The notes: generated by a model from the sequence alone, not told the origin. Numbered from the stretch's first letter, positions 1-9,206 are shown. The stretch is 64,000 nucleotides of DNA from Oscillatoria acuminata PCC 6304 (GCF_000317105.1 NC_019693.1:7069227-7133226); one strand, 5' to 3'. Numbers and translations are program-made.

Positions 1-102
1 TCACAGGAGTCTCCTAGTGTAGGGGAATTAGGTGAATGGGAATTTTGGCGGGTGTAAGTTACGCTATCGGCGATCGCTTAGTCTTTGAACGGGGAATTTC
101 TA

Positions 103-612
103 TTATTTCAGTTGCTGGAGTCCGTTGAGATCGAACTGCCGCAACCAGGTTTCGCGATCGCTGGCGGTAAAGGCGGGATTTCGAGATTGGATTTTCACTT
201 GAAAGCGATCGCCCACCAGAATCGCTGTATCGTTCGGCGTCAAAGAAGAAGAAGGATATCCCCCCACTTGGGTGTTACTCTGCTGGAATTTCGTCACCGC
301 ACTGGGATTGGTGACAGTATCAGAAATGGATAACATCGCCATATCTTGGTTCCCTTGTTGCAATTTTGCCTCGGCAAACCCCTCTTTTTCTTGGGTATAG
401 ACGAGACTGTATCCACCACTGGCTGAGGGAAATAGGCGGTTAAAGGAACTACCAGGGACGGGTTGACCCGCTGCGCTGGTGACTTCCGTGCTTTGTTGCT
501 GTGCTCCATCCCACCGCGAAGGTTCCTGGGCATCATTGCAAGCGCCCACAAGCAGTAACAATCCCAAGCAAGATGAGAGTAAAATCTGACGCAGACGAGG
601 TAATTTCATCAT
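103..612 (-). CDS. putative lipoprotein, unknown function
   Basis: A 169-residue protein with a basic start, a hydrophobic core (residues about 10-23) and a lipobox-like LVGAC, so Cys25 is the likely lipidated residue after signal peptidase II cleavage. The mature part is Gln/Ser-rich, has no cysteines I can assign to a fold, and contains a region around residues 90-160 that reads like a small beta-rich domain. Two ATG codons are adjacent (612 and 609); the choice does not affect the signal peptide. No neighbour lies on the same strand within 1 kb, so it looks monocistronic. I do not recognise the family; a cyanobacterial conserved lipoprotein is the most that can be said. Confidence 0.7.
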   Translation of the reverse strand: MMKLPRLRQILLSSCLGLLLLVGACNDAQEPSRWDGAQQQSTEVTSAAGQPVPGSSFNRLFPSASGGYSLVYTQEKEGFAEAKLQQGNQDMAMLSISDTVTNPSAVTKFQQSNTQVGGYPSSSLTPNDTAILVGDRFQVKIQSRNPAFTASDRETWLRQFDLNGLQQLK

Positions 613-703
613 TTTCTTTTAGTGTTCTGTTTTGAACTCTAGGTAATATCTGCCATTTTACTGGGGATTTCTCCTGGATACCGGAGTAGCTTTGGCGATC
701 AGC

Positions 704-766
704 GTAGCAAAAACCCGCACCCTGAAGGGTGGGGCTACACAGACGAAGCCCGCCTGCGCGGGCTAA
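704..766 (-). repeat. partial copy of the 122-bp repeat, reverse orientation
   Basis: This stretch matches, in reverse complement, the interior of the 122-bp elements at 919-1040 and 15069-15190: the CCCGCGCAGGCGGGCT palindrome and the AAACCC...GGGGCTA stem are both present. It is cut off exactly where the larger inverted-repeat element (767-1061) begins, suggesting that the larger element inserted into it. Confidence 0.6.
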
Positions 767-1061
767 GGGAACTCCAAAAAATAAAATATCCAAAACGTTC
801 GTTCGTAGGATCAACGGTGTAGCCCCGTCAATGTAGGGGCGCAATGCGCAGGCCCCTAGGGGCCTGCGCATTGCGCCCCTACAGATAGATACCTTCCTTT
901 CAGTTGAACGGTTGGATGATACCAAATCCGGTTGGTAAAAGTCAGTTTTCGCTTTGACGCCGCGCAGGCGGGCTTTGTCAGTGTAGCCCCACCCTTCAGG
1001 GTGTGGGTTTTTATAGACCTTTGATAACCGAATTCCGTATGATTTATATTTTGCAATCCCC
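767..1061. mobile_element. MITE-like element interrupted by a second element
   Basis: Ends are imperfect terminal inverted repeats: GGGAACTCCAAAAAATAAAA at the left and the complement of GGGGATTGCAAAATATAAAT at the right, flanked by a 3-bp direct repeat TAA (764-766 and 1062-1064). The centre is a long perfect hairpin (about 832-882, GTAGGGGCGCAATGCGCAGG and its complement). An uninterrupted copy lies at 28276-28442. Here the right arm is split by a second element at 919-1040. No coding capacity, so any transposase would act in trans. Confidence 0.8.
919..1040 (+). mobile_element. 122-bp inverted-repeat element nested in another
   Basis: Starts ATACCAAATCCGGTTGG and ends AACCGAATTCCGTAT, which are imperfect inverted repeats of each other; inside are two stems (CCCGCGCAGGCGGGCT and AGCCCCACCCTTCAGGGTG). 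It is exactly as long as the copy at 15069-15190. It sits inside the right arm of the 767-1061 element, whose intact relative at 28276-28442 shows the unbroken target GGATGATTTATATTTTGC. ATGAT at 916-920 and 1039-1043 is consistent with a target duplication. Confidence 0.75.
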
Positions 1062-1326
1062 TAAGAGCAAAAATCCGCACCCTCAAGGATGCGGGTTTTT
1101 ATAGAGCTTTGAAAACAGGATTGGGTAGGAGTTAGGTCTGTGATCCGGATGCGCGAATAGAATCTGAGAGTTACGAAGGCACGATTCAGCTTAGGATATT
1201 AAAAAGCGGACTTACGGGATTGGCTGTTATGCACTCTAGGCTATGGGTGAGCAGTCTTGATCTGAACCGATTGAGTACAACCGTAAGTCCAGTTCAAGTC
1301 AAGTCCCTCGTACTCTTACGTCGTTG

Positions 1327-1860
1327 ATGGATATTATCGAGTTTTTCCAACACAGTGCCGGGAAGTGGTTTTCCCAACGAACCTGTCAAGATCTCCCTGG
1401 GGTCAAATCGGTCGCAGGCACAACCGACCTTTGGCTGGATGCCTTGTCATCGGAGGACCCCGAGGCGATCGCCCTTTGCCAAGAGTATGGCATCGATCCG
1501 GCAGAAGCATTAGCTGGGGTGCGGATTCGCTGGGAAAATAAACCCATCGACCTTGAACCGAAACAATCCGGTTCAACGGTCCTAGTGGCGATCTCCAATG
1601 GTTCACAGCCGACTGAAGGCCGGTTACTACGAAAATCGACTACTTCTGATGAATTACCCATTCAGAGTCGTTACATCATTGGCAGTGATGATGTGGTGAC
1701 GTTCATTGCTGAATCTGAAGATCTCTACGAAGAAGAACGCATCTGGTATGCCAGTGATAATTTGCGCCTAAGAACCCATGTTGTCAAGCGATCGGATGGC
1801 TTCAGTCTCGCTTCTTTCTACAGTGAAATTCGCATGGGCGGCACACCCAAGCCATCTTAA
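1327..1860 (+). CDS. phycobiliprotein lyase, CpcS/CpeS family
   Basis: A 177-residue protein starting MDIIEFFQHSAGKWFSQRT, the characteristic opening of CpcS/CpeS-type chromophore lyases (lipocalin-like beta barrels of about 170-200 residues). Family members attach phycocyanobilin or phycoerythrobilin to a cysteine (commonly Cys84) of phycobiliprotein subunits in the cytoplasm. Family-typical features seen are the W at residue 14 region, the RIRWENKP strand and the late ERIWYASDNLRLRTHVV strand. I chose ATG at 1327 over TTG at 1324. It stands alone between the repeat nest and a convergent gene. Which paralogue it is (CpcS, CpcU or CpeS) cannot be told from sequence alone by eye, so no symbol is given. 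Confidence 0.85.
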   Translation: MDIIEFFQHSAGKWFSQRTCQDLPGVKSVAGTTDLWLDALSSEDPEAIALCQEYGIDPAEALAGVRIRWENKPIDLEPKQSGSTVLVAISNGSQPTEGRLLRKSTTSDELPIQSRYIIGSDDVVTFIAESEDLYEEERIWYASDNLRLRTHVVKRSDGFSLASFYSEIRMGGTPKPS

Positions 1861-1939
1861 CCCCAGTCCCACCCCCAGTCAGGAACTGCTGAAGTCGGGA
1901 CGTTGAACGGGGATTTTTGGAGCAGAAGAAGGGGAGGAT

Positions 1940-2863
1940 TTAGGGGGGAGATTGGGGTTGTTTTTGGGAGACGGCTTTGAGCTTGGAGTAGAAATCCGAG
2001 GAGGTTTCTTTGGGGGTGAACTGGTGGATGGGACTGTTGTTGAAGATTGCCTCTTCTGAGTCCTCCATCTGTGACTCCTCAATGGCGACAGAGGACTCAG
2101 AGGAGGGTACTAGGTCGGTGAATGTGGCTTTTAGGTTACGGATGGGTTGAAGTTGAGGGCGATCGAGCCAGAGGTCCCCGAGTAAATCATCGGAGTTGGG
2201 TGCGATCGCCTTGGGTATCTCGGTCGTTTCCATCTCTTTTGTCCCTGAATTGAGGGTCTGGGCGGGTGAGGCGGATCGAGTTGGGGACTCTCTTGGGTCA
2301 AGGGGAGAGAGTTCCGGTGATAACGGTTCTGGCTCCTGGGGACCTGGATGCGCAAGGATGGGCGCTTCGGAGTCCGGTAAGGCAGCATTCTTCGGGTCCG
2401 TGGCGATCGCAGCGGTTTCCAATGCCCCACTCTCCGGCAGAGGGTGGCGAGAGGTTTGCCGTTCCAAGGGCTGGACGGGTGAACTGGGAATGGCTCTGGG
2501 AAATACCCCCATTTGGGATAATTCCGTCAACCCCTCTGTTGATGCCATGTTCTGCGTTGTGTCTGCGCTTCCTTTCCAACCTTTCGGCAGTTGACTGGAC
2601 ACTAACCGTTCAAATTCATGATTGAAATGATAGAGGGCCTGATTTCGGCGTTTCCAACAGGCTAAAATATGGGTCACAGAAAGGGCTTTATATCGTCCTT
2701 GATATAACGCCTCAATGGTAGCTAGACGCACCCAAGCTGCCGGATACTCTAGGAGCCATTCGGCAATCAATTCCCCGGTGCTGTAGCCGCCGAGATCGAA
2801 GCTATAGTGAGTTAGCAGTGCCGCTGCACTCTCCGATGCAGTATCGTGGGCCGCTTTGTTCAT
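1940..2863 (-). CDS. conserved cyanobacterial protein of unknown function
   Basis: About 307 residues from ATG at 2863 (a TTG at 2890 would add nine). The first 85 residues form a compact, aromatic-rich helical-looking domain (STGELIAEWLLEYP, AAWVRLATIEALYQGRYK, NQALYHFNHEFERLV); the rest is Pro/Ser/Glu-rich and probably disordered, ending in a short predicted helix (SSDFYSKLKAV). No transmembrane segment or signal peptide. The N-terminal block reads like a cyanobacteria-specific interaction domain, but I cannot name a function. It is convergent with the lyase gene, 79 bp apart. Confidence 0.75.
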   Translation of the reverse strand: MNKAAHDTASESAAALLTHYSFDLGGYSTGELIAEWLLEYPAAWVRLATIEALYQGRYKALSVTHILACWKRRNQALYHFNHEFERLVSSQLPKGWKGSADTTQNMASTEGLTELSQMGVFPRAIPSSPVQPLERQTSRHPLPESGALETAAIATDPKNAALPDSEAPILAHPGPQEPEPLSPELSPLDPRESPTRSASPAQTLNSGTKEMETTEIPKAIAPNSDDLLGDLWLDRPQLQPIRNLKATFTDLVPSSESSVAIEESQMEDSEEAIFNNSPIHQFTPKETSSDFYSKLKAVSQKQPQSPP

Positions 2864-3125
2864 TGTTGATTGCCTACCGGGTATCCCCAATCTTCTCTAC
2901 CATGCGCGAGTTTGACCACGGGTGATTGTCTCTCAATCCTACATCTGCGATCGCCCCTAGCAACAGCTTTCGATGTCCGAATCCCGGAAACCTCCTTTTG
3001 CTCTCCCCTTCAGATTCTAGGAGTTAAATCCCTGGGGTGACTTCTCCCTTAAAGGGTTCCATCTGTTTCTTTGCCCCTAGAATCCGAGAATCCTGACCTC
3101 ACCCCCACGGGGTCCTGCAATGCCC

Positions 3126-6100
3126 TCAAGGGCAGGCAACGACGGTGCGATCGCGTCCCTCTTTTTTGGCGCGATACAGGGCTGCATCTGCCGCTTTCAT
3201 CACATCGTTGCCCTCGGTCCCACAATCGGGACAAGCCGCTACCCCCATCGAGATGGTAATTTGATCCAGGGTTTGATCTCGATGAGTGATTTTCAACTCC
3301 TTGATCCCTTGGCGCAGAGTTTCGGCTCGGCGGGCGGCATCTTCTAAGTCCGCATCAGGTAGAATCAGGGTCAACTCTTCCCCCCCATAGCGACAGGCAA
3401 TGTCTGAGGTGCGGACATGGGTTTGCAAAAAGGTGCCGAGTTCTCGCAACACCGCATCCCCGGCATCATGACCGAAGGTATCATTAAATTGCTTAAATCG
3501 ATCCACATCAATCATCACAATGGCCAGCGATCGCTTCGTTCGCAAGGCCCGATGAATCTCGCGATTTAACGATTCTTCCAAATAGCGCCGGTTAAATAAC
3601 CCCGTCAAGGGGTCACGAATGCTCTGCTGGTGCAGGGTTTCGCGCAGCTTTAAATTGGCTAGGGCCAAAGACACCTGTTCGGAAACCGTTCGGGCTAATT
3701 GGCGCTTCCCGGGGGTTAAAGATCTCTCGTTTTCACTGGCTAAGTACAGCATTCCCAAGGTTTCTCCTTGAGCAATCATCTGCACGCATAGGGACTGGGC
3801 GGGATTTTTATTCGCGTGAATATGTTTGCAGGCTAATCCGGGATTGGTGCGATTGATCCAATGCAGGCGACCTCTGCGCAATGCCCAACAGTCACTCGGG
3901 GAAAAGATGGTATGGGTGGGCAGATCATCCCCCCAGGTTGCCATCGCCTCTACCAAATTTTTGGACTCATTCATCATGAAGACGGCACCGGAGGTCCCGG
4001 GAAATAACGGTTGCAGGAGGGTGTCCAAGGCTTTGTAGGCTTCGTCTACGCTCAAGCAGGCTTGTAGAAATTCATTCATCTGCCCAAGCATATCCATCTC
4101 TTGGTTTCGCAGTTCCAGTTCGCTGACCCATCCCTTGAGGGTGACATTGGCTTGTTGCAACTCCTCTTCGGCGTTTTTACGAGAAGTGATATCCGTGGCG
4201 GTCCCCAGAATTTGATTGGGTAAGCCTTCGGCATTTCTGGAAAAGACCATATCTCGACTAATGAACCACCGCCAGCGATCGTGGGCGTCTTTGATCCGAT
4301 ATTCCATTTCTAGGATTTCTTCCTCTTTGAGGAGGATGCGTTGTTGGAAATGTTCGGTGACCTGGGCTACATCGTCAGGATGCAAAACCTCTTGAAAAAT
4401 GTTCTCTCCCATTTCTTCAATCTGTTCTGGGGTATAGTCTAAAATTTCCCCAATCGACCGATTTTTATAAACATTTTTTTCCTGCAATAGGTCATAAATG
4501 TACAGAATATTCGGGGTGGTTTCCGCGATTCTTTGGATAAATCTTTGACTAGAGAGCAGGTCCGTTTCAGCCTGTTTGCGCTCTTGAATTTCCCGATGTA
4601 ATTGCTCATTGGCTGCCTTTAATTCGGCAGTGCGTTCTTGCACTTTGATTTCTAATTCATCTTTAGATTTTTGTAATTCGGCTTCGGCACGGGTGGCGCG
4701 AGCGAGTTCGCTTTGCGCTTGTTGAAAGAGGGTGGATTGATTGATGGCGATCGCCACCTGGGTTGCCAACTTTTCTAAAAAATCAATTTCTGATAGATTC
4801 CATTTTCTGCGATCGACACAGTGATGAGCAATCAGCAATCCCCATAAATCTTCCCCTTGCAAAATGGGCACCACTAAGTTAGCCCGAACCTGAAACTCTT
4901 CTAATGACTGGATGTAGCAGGGGGTTAAGTTGGCATTGTAAATATCATCGATCGCTTTGGTTTGTCCCTGTTGATACCAACTTAGGGCCGTTTCCTCAAA
5001 GCAAGTATCTCGAATCGTTCTCCCAAAAATTGAGAGGTGTTTATCCCGCACCGATTCAACTTCAACCTTTCCACTCCAATTCGGGCCAAATTGATAAATA
5101 ATCACCCGGTCAGTTTTTAAAAGCTGTCTGACTTGCGATACTGTAGTCGTGAGAATCTCATGAAGATTCAAGGATTCCCGGATTCTGAGGGCAATTTTAT
5201 TCAACAGCCGTTCTCTGGATGCCTGTTCATGTAGCTTCTTCGTGCGTAGGTTAACTTCTCTTTCCAGTTGAATATTACGATTGTGCAACAATTCGACTTT
5301 TTCAGCTTGAAGTTTCCACACTTTTTGTTCTAATCCATGAATTACGCCATACAGTTGACTCGGATCAAGGGTTTGCATTAAAATTCCGTGGGTAATAATC
5401 CCGACTAGTTCTCCTTGATTTCCACAAATAACCAAGCGTTCGACCTGTCGTCGCTGCATTTGTTGATGAGCAGTCCAGACCGATTCCTGATGGTTCAAAC
5501 ACAACAGGGGTTCAGTCATCACATCTCCCACTTGAATCTGCTCTAGGTCAAATTCTAAAGCCATAAAATGTAAAATATCTCGTTCAGTGATCACTCCCAC
5601 AGGTAAGGAAAATGAGGTGGAGTTCATCTCCGCTTGATCCGGTGACGGTTCTATCTTTTCCGTGACAATAATAGAGGCCACTCGGTATTCCGCAATCAAA
5701 TGAGCCGCTTGCAGAAGGGAGGCTGTCGGGGGGATATGAATGATATCCGTCGCCATCACTTCTTCCACCCGTTTTCCCTTGAGTAGATCCGCCGGTTTCA
5801 AAACTTTACGAATGCTATCAAGGGTAACGAGTCCTCGGACATTTCCGGTCTCGTTTAAAAGAGGAAGATGCCGAATTTTATGCTTTCTAAATATCTTTAA
5901 AACACTAAAAATATCTCTAAATTCTGTCTCTTTAATCGTGATAATATTTTGAGTCATCACCTCCCGAACCGTGAGGTCTTTTAACTCGTTTTTTTCAGCC
6001 CCTACTCTGACAAAATCCCATTCAGTTAATAGGCCCACCAGTTGCTCATCTTCAATGACCAACAAACAGAGTGATCCAGTCTCTTCTCGGGGTCTTGAGT

Positions 6101-6281
6101 CTCCCCAAAGTCCGGTGGGCAAGGGACAGGCTGCTTTTTCTGGTAGCATCAACCCCAGGGCCTCTTTCAAGGGGGTGTCTGGTGAAAGGGTGACCAGTTT
6201 TCGCTCAATGGTAGTTTCGGGGGACAAGGAGGAGATAGGTAAATCTTTAAGCTGCATGGCAATTTGTTTTAGCGTAGACAT
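3126..6281 (-). CDS. CBS-GAF-PAS-GAF-GGDEF diguanylate cyclase, likely cyanobacteriochrome
   Basis: A 1051-residue soluble signalling protein predicted to make c-di-GMP from GTP. Domains: CBS motifs over residues about 15-310; phytochrome-type GAF about 355-515; coiled coil 520-575; PAS 580-705; second GAF 730-875; GGDEF 880-1045. The catalytic loop is intact (RYGGEEL, 964-970) and the RTSD at 957-960, five residues before it, is a classical inhibitory I-site. The first GAF has Cys455 in the usual bilin position (TPCY) and Cys427 in a DTCF (DXCF-type) motif 28 residues earlier, the layout of blue/green-sensing DXCF cyanobacteriochromes. The CBS-GAF-GGDEF order resembles SesA (Tlr0924), with an extra PAS and GAF inserted. 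Bilin binding is inferred. Monocistronic. Confidence 0.9.
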   Translation of the reverse strand: MSTLKQIAMQLKDLPISSLSPETTIERKLVTLSPDTPLKEALGLMLPEKAACPLPTGLWGDSRPREETGSLCLLVIEDEQLVGLLTEWDFVRVGAEKNELKDLTVREVMTQNIITIKETEFRDIFSVLKIFRKHKIRHLPLLNETGNVRGLVTLDSIRKVLKPADLLKGKRVEEVMATDIIHIPPTASLLQAAHLIAEYRVASIIVTEKIEPSPDQAEMNSTSFSLPVGVITERDILHFMALEFDLEQIQVGDVMTEPLLCLNHQESVWTAHQQMQRRQVERLVICGNQGELVGIITHGILMQTLDPSQLYGVIHGLEQKVWKLQAEKVELLHNRNIQLEREVNLRTKKLHEQASRERLLNKIALRIRESLNLHEILTTTVSQVRQLLKTDRVIIYQFGPNWSGKVEVESVRDKHLSIFGRTIRDTCFEETALSWYQQGQTKAIDDIYNANLTPCYIQSLEEFQVRANLVVPILQGEDLWGLLIAHHCVDRRKWNLSEIDFLEKLATQVAIAINQSTLFQQAQSELARATRAEAELQKSKDELEIKVQERTAELKAANEQLHREIQERKQAETDLLSSQRFIQRIAETTPNILYIYDLLQEKNVYKNRSIGEILDYTPEQIEEMGENIFQEVLHPDDVAQVTEHFQQRILLKEEEILEMEYRIKDAHDRWRWFISRDMVFSRNAEGLPNQILGTATDITSRKNAEEELQQANVTLKGWVSELELRNQEMDMLGQMNEFLQACLSVDEAYKALDTLLQPLFPGTSGAVFMMNESKNLVEAMATWGDDLPTHTIFSPSDCWALRRGRLHWINRTNPGLACKHIHANKNPAQSLCVQMIAQGETLGMLYLASENERSLTPGKRQLARTVSEQVSLALANLKLRETLHQQSIRDPLTGLFNRRYLEESLNREIHRALRTKRSLAIVMIDVDRFKQFNDTFGHDAGDAVLRELGTFLQTHVRTSDIACRYGGEELTLILPDADLEDAARRAETLRQGIKELKITHRDQTLDQITISMGVAACPDCGTEGNDVMKAADAALYRAKKEGRDRTVVACP

Positions 6282-6679
6282 ATAAATTAAATAAGTTAGC
6301 GTCTAAAATATGAGATATTTTTGACAAACCTGAGAGACGAATGCTATGCTAAATGTAGCAATGCTACCCTTAAATTCATTTTTTTCATCTACTCCCTCCA
6401 ATTCTTTTCTATAATAGTAAAAACTGGCATCCCTCCTCAGACGGAAATTTTAAGTGAAATATTTCTCTAAGAACCCCAGGACCATGACCGCCTGGATGTC
6501 CGAACAGGCCAGCATCGAAAAAATCTTTTTAGTCCAGGGTTACACTAAAGATTAGAAACCGGGTTTCTTTCCCCTATTTCTGCCAATCCACACCGGATGT
6601 GGGCCAGAAACCCGGTTTCTTGTCATGAGGATTAATGACTATCCGAATTTCAGAACAGTTCTGATTTGGATTGATCCAG
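6282..6679. repeat. intergenic region with a paired AGAAACC(C/G)GGTTTCT repeat
   Basis: Between two leftward genes. It holds a dispersed repeat at 6554-6621: two near-palindromes AGAAACCGGGTTTCT and AGAAACCCGGTTTCT about 37 bp apart. The same arrangement occurs at 42430-42496 between flv3 and flv1. The part next to 6281 is AT-rich and presumably carries the promoter of the cyclase gene; no RNA gene or ORF was recognised. Confidence 0.6.
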
Positions 6680-9112
6680 TTAGCGATCGCCCATTGGGGA
6701 AAATTGATTGCCACTCCCAAACCAACTAAAATTATTCAGTTGCAGACTCAAAGACCCTACTTGCCGTTCCGGACTAAACCGCAAATTCACCCCATAAGTC
6801 CGGCGACTATATTCCATCGATAAATCCGTACTAATCCGTTCCCCAGTATCCAAATTAAACGAGCTTTGTACCCCGACTCTAAACGGTCCATAAACTTGCT
6901 GAGTCACCCCGGCTGTCAGTACCTTGGAATCCGCAATTCGGTCGAATAAAAAAGGCGATTCCCCATCTTTCCAAATGCGCGACAAACTCACATTAAACCC
7001 AGTGTAATCCAGCCAGCGCCGGGAAAAATGCCCAAACTGCCCTTGAATCCCAATGCTGCCGGTGAGGGCATTTTGAGTATCATCAGAACCATAAAGACTA
7101 GCAACTCCTGTTAATCCGCCAAACAGTCGAACGTAGGGAACCACCGGCGCAGGAGTATAACGCAAGCCTTCTGTTCTTGTTCGGGGTAAGGCTTTCCCTT
7201 GCCAGAGTAAAAAGCCCCTAGAAACCGCAGCAGAGGCTTGAAATCGACTAGAATCAATGCGATTGTTATCCCGGACCAGGGGAAGCAGTTCCGGGCGATC
7301 GCTATCGGCATTAATATATTGTGCACTGGCTTGATAGCTCAAATTAAAGCCAGTTCCCCCTAGGGCAATGATGGGAGAACTCACCACAACTCCAACATTT
7401 TGGTGCACAGTTTGATATCCCAAAGACCCATTAAATAGGCGATCTCGATAATTATATTCTCCCGATACCGCATGGGTTCCCACCATCTGCCGGACCCGCA
7501 ATGTCCCCCGCAAATTCTCTTCTTCGTCATTAAAATCAAAATCCGTAAACCTTGCTTCTCCCACAATGGAAGTTGTCGGAGTAGGATTCGCCCCCAACCG
7601 CGCTTTCAGTCCAAATAAGCGGGAGGGGTTGCCAATGCCATCGGTCAAGGTCCGTTGAATATAATATTGAGGAATTAAATTAATTTGAACGGGTCCGCTG
7701 CCTCCAAGAGGAATCACGGTGGTTTCGGCATAAACGCCGCCTCGGTCTTCTTGATCGTAACCAAAGCGAACTAAGGAAGGGTCTTGATCACTGCGATCGA
7801 GAATTACTCGTTCTCTTAATAACGGAATCGAGATGCGATCGTCAAAGACTAAACGCGGGTTTTTGGCAAAAATTTCATCCTGTAACGGCGAGATGGGCCG
7901 AAAAGTGGCCCGGGGCGATCGCAACTCCAACTCCGGAGGAGAAAACGGATCGTTGGTCATCCGGACATTCGTCCCTTCCCAACCCAAATCATTGAAATTT
8001 AGGCGATCGGCTTCAAAGCGAAAGCGATCAATGGTTCCCCCCGTGGTGGGAAGACTTCCAGCCCCCCCGCCAAAGGTGATACCCCCGGCAGGAGTTATTC
8101 GTCTGGGGGGTTCTCCAGCCCGGAGTCGGTCCATGATATCCTGTTGTTGCAAGGCGCTGGCTGAGACATCCGTGGGCAGGGTGGGGGAAAAGTCTTCCGC
8201 TGTGGTGGGGGTAAAAATATCCCCTTTGGCCCCATCAATGCCGCCGCGATTCTGCACGAGGTCATATTCAATGCGATCGCCTTGGAGGACTTGCTGTCCT
8301 TTGGCATACACGGCATCGCCCTCGGCGATCGCCACTTGGGATTCTAAATTAATTTGCAGGCGTTCGGCGTCCAGGGCTGCACCACGGCCTCTCATCCTAG
8401 CATTGCCTTCCCCGGTGACAATTTGCCGTTCGTTATCAAACTCCTGACGATCGGCTTTTATTTCCAAAGTATCCGCAGGGGCGATCGTTGGTGGGGCGGC
8501 ATTTTGCCCAGAAGGTGTAGGAACTTCCACCACAATCTCAGCCGCTTCCGGGTCTGTTTCCTCGGCTGTTGTCACCGGCAGTTGTGCGGTTTCCACTGCT
8601 TCAGGATACAAATCCCGAGTCTGCGGTTCTTCGCTTTCGGTCACGGATGCCGATTCCCCAGGGAATGCGGTCTCTGAGAAGGCTGAGGCGTTACGCAGGG
8701 TCCATCTCAAGCCAATTGATAATGTCGTGATCGCCTCAGACTCGGGATTTTTTTCCCCAGGGGATTCAAGATCGGGGAGTTGCTTCGTCTCCGCTTCGGT
8801 GATGAGGGTTTCAGATTGTTCTAATTCTTTGGCTGCCACACTCACCGGAGGTTCAACCCGTTTCAGCGGTGAAGAGATTTCTAACGGTGGACCTAAAAGC
8901 GCGGCAGAACTGACCCCGTATTCCGGTTCAGTGACTAGGGTTTCCGGTGGCGTGGGATGAATGTGTCCCGATAAGTCGGTTGCTGAATCATCCACTGAAG
9001 CGGCGATCGCTTCGGCGTTGATATTTTCGGGGGAAACAGGTGCAACAATAGCAGGCGGTGGAGGAGGCAGAACCGGGTAAGGCATATTTAGAGGATTAGA
9101 CTTAACAATCAA
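6680..9112 (-). CDS. DUF3769 OstA/LptD-like outer-membrane protein
   Basis: An 810-residue protein. Residues about 1-210 are Pro/Glu/Thr-rich low complexity; about 215-300 form an OstA-like (LptA/LptD N-terminal) beta repeat (ADTLEIKADRQEFDNERQ, VTGEGNARMRGRG, ALDAERLQINLESQVAIAEG); the remainder (about 350-810) is alternating beta strands ending with an aromatic-rich segment, as in an outer-membrane barrel. This is the cyanobacterial DUF3769 architecture, thought to be the LptD-type lipopolysaccharide exporter. The annotated start lacks a clear signal peptide, so either the true start differs or export uses the proline-rich N-terminus. psbI lies 94 bp upstream on the same strand. Confidence 0.8.
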   Translation of the reverse strand: MIVKSNPLNMPYPVLPPPPPAIVAPVSPENINAEAIAASVDDSATDLSGHIHPTPPETLVTEPEYGVSSAALLGPPLEISSPLKRVEPPVSVAAKELEQSETLITEAETKQLPDLESPGEKNPESEAITTLSIGLRWTLRNASAFSETAFPGESASVTESEEPQTRDLYPEAVETAQLPVTTAEETDPEAAEIVVEVPTPSGQNAAPPTIAPADTLEIKADRQEFDNERQIVTGEGNARMRGRGAALDAERLQINLESQVAIAEGDAVYAKGQQVLQGDRIEYDLVQNRGGIDGAKGDIFTPTTAEDFSPTLPTDVSASALQQQDIMDRLRAGEPPRRITPAGGITFGGGAGSLPTTGGTIDRFRFEADRLNFNDLGWEGTNVRMTNDPFSPPELELRSPRATFRPISPLQDEIFAKNPRLVFDDRISIPLLRERVILDRSDQDPSLVRFGYDQEDRGGVYAETTVIPLGGSGPVQINLIPQYYIQRTLTDGIGNPSRLFGLKARLGANPTPTTSIVGEARFTDFDFNDEEENLRGTLRVRQMVGTHAVSGEYNYRDRLFNGSLGYQTVHQNVGVVVSSPIIALGGTGFNLSYQASAQYINADSDRPELLPLVRDNNRIDSSRFQASAAVSRGFLLWQGKALPRTRTEGLRYTPAPVVPYVRLFGGLTGVASLYGSDDTQNALTGSIGIQGQFGHFSRRWLDYTGFNVSLSRIWKDGESPFLFDRIADSKVLTAGVTQQVYGPFRVGVQSSFNLDTGERISTDLSMEYSRRTYGVNLRFSPERQVGSLSLQLNNFSWFGSGNQFSPMGDR

Positions 9113-9206
9113 TAGCCCAAATGTGAACCCTTTACCCCGGTTCGCGAGGCTTGGGCGACCAGGAGGCCGCCCCTGCGATCGCCATCAAGGTCTGAAAATA
9201 CCTTGA

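Noticed and set aside
533-925. Minus-strand reading frame with RGAMRRPLGACALRPY, and its mirror near 28317-28601
   Set aside because: Both lie across the hairpin of the MITE-like elements and simply translate the palindrome.
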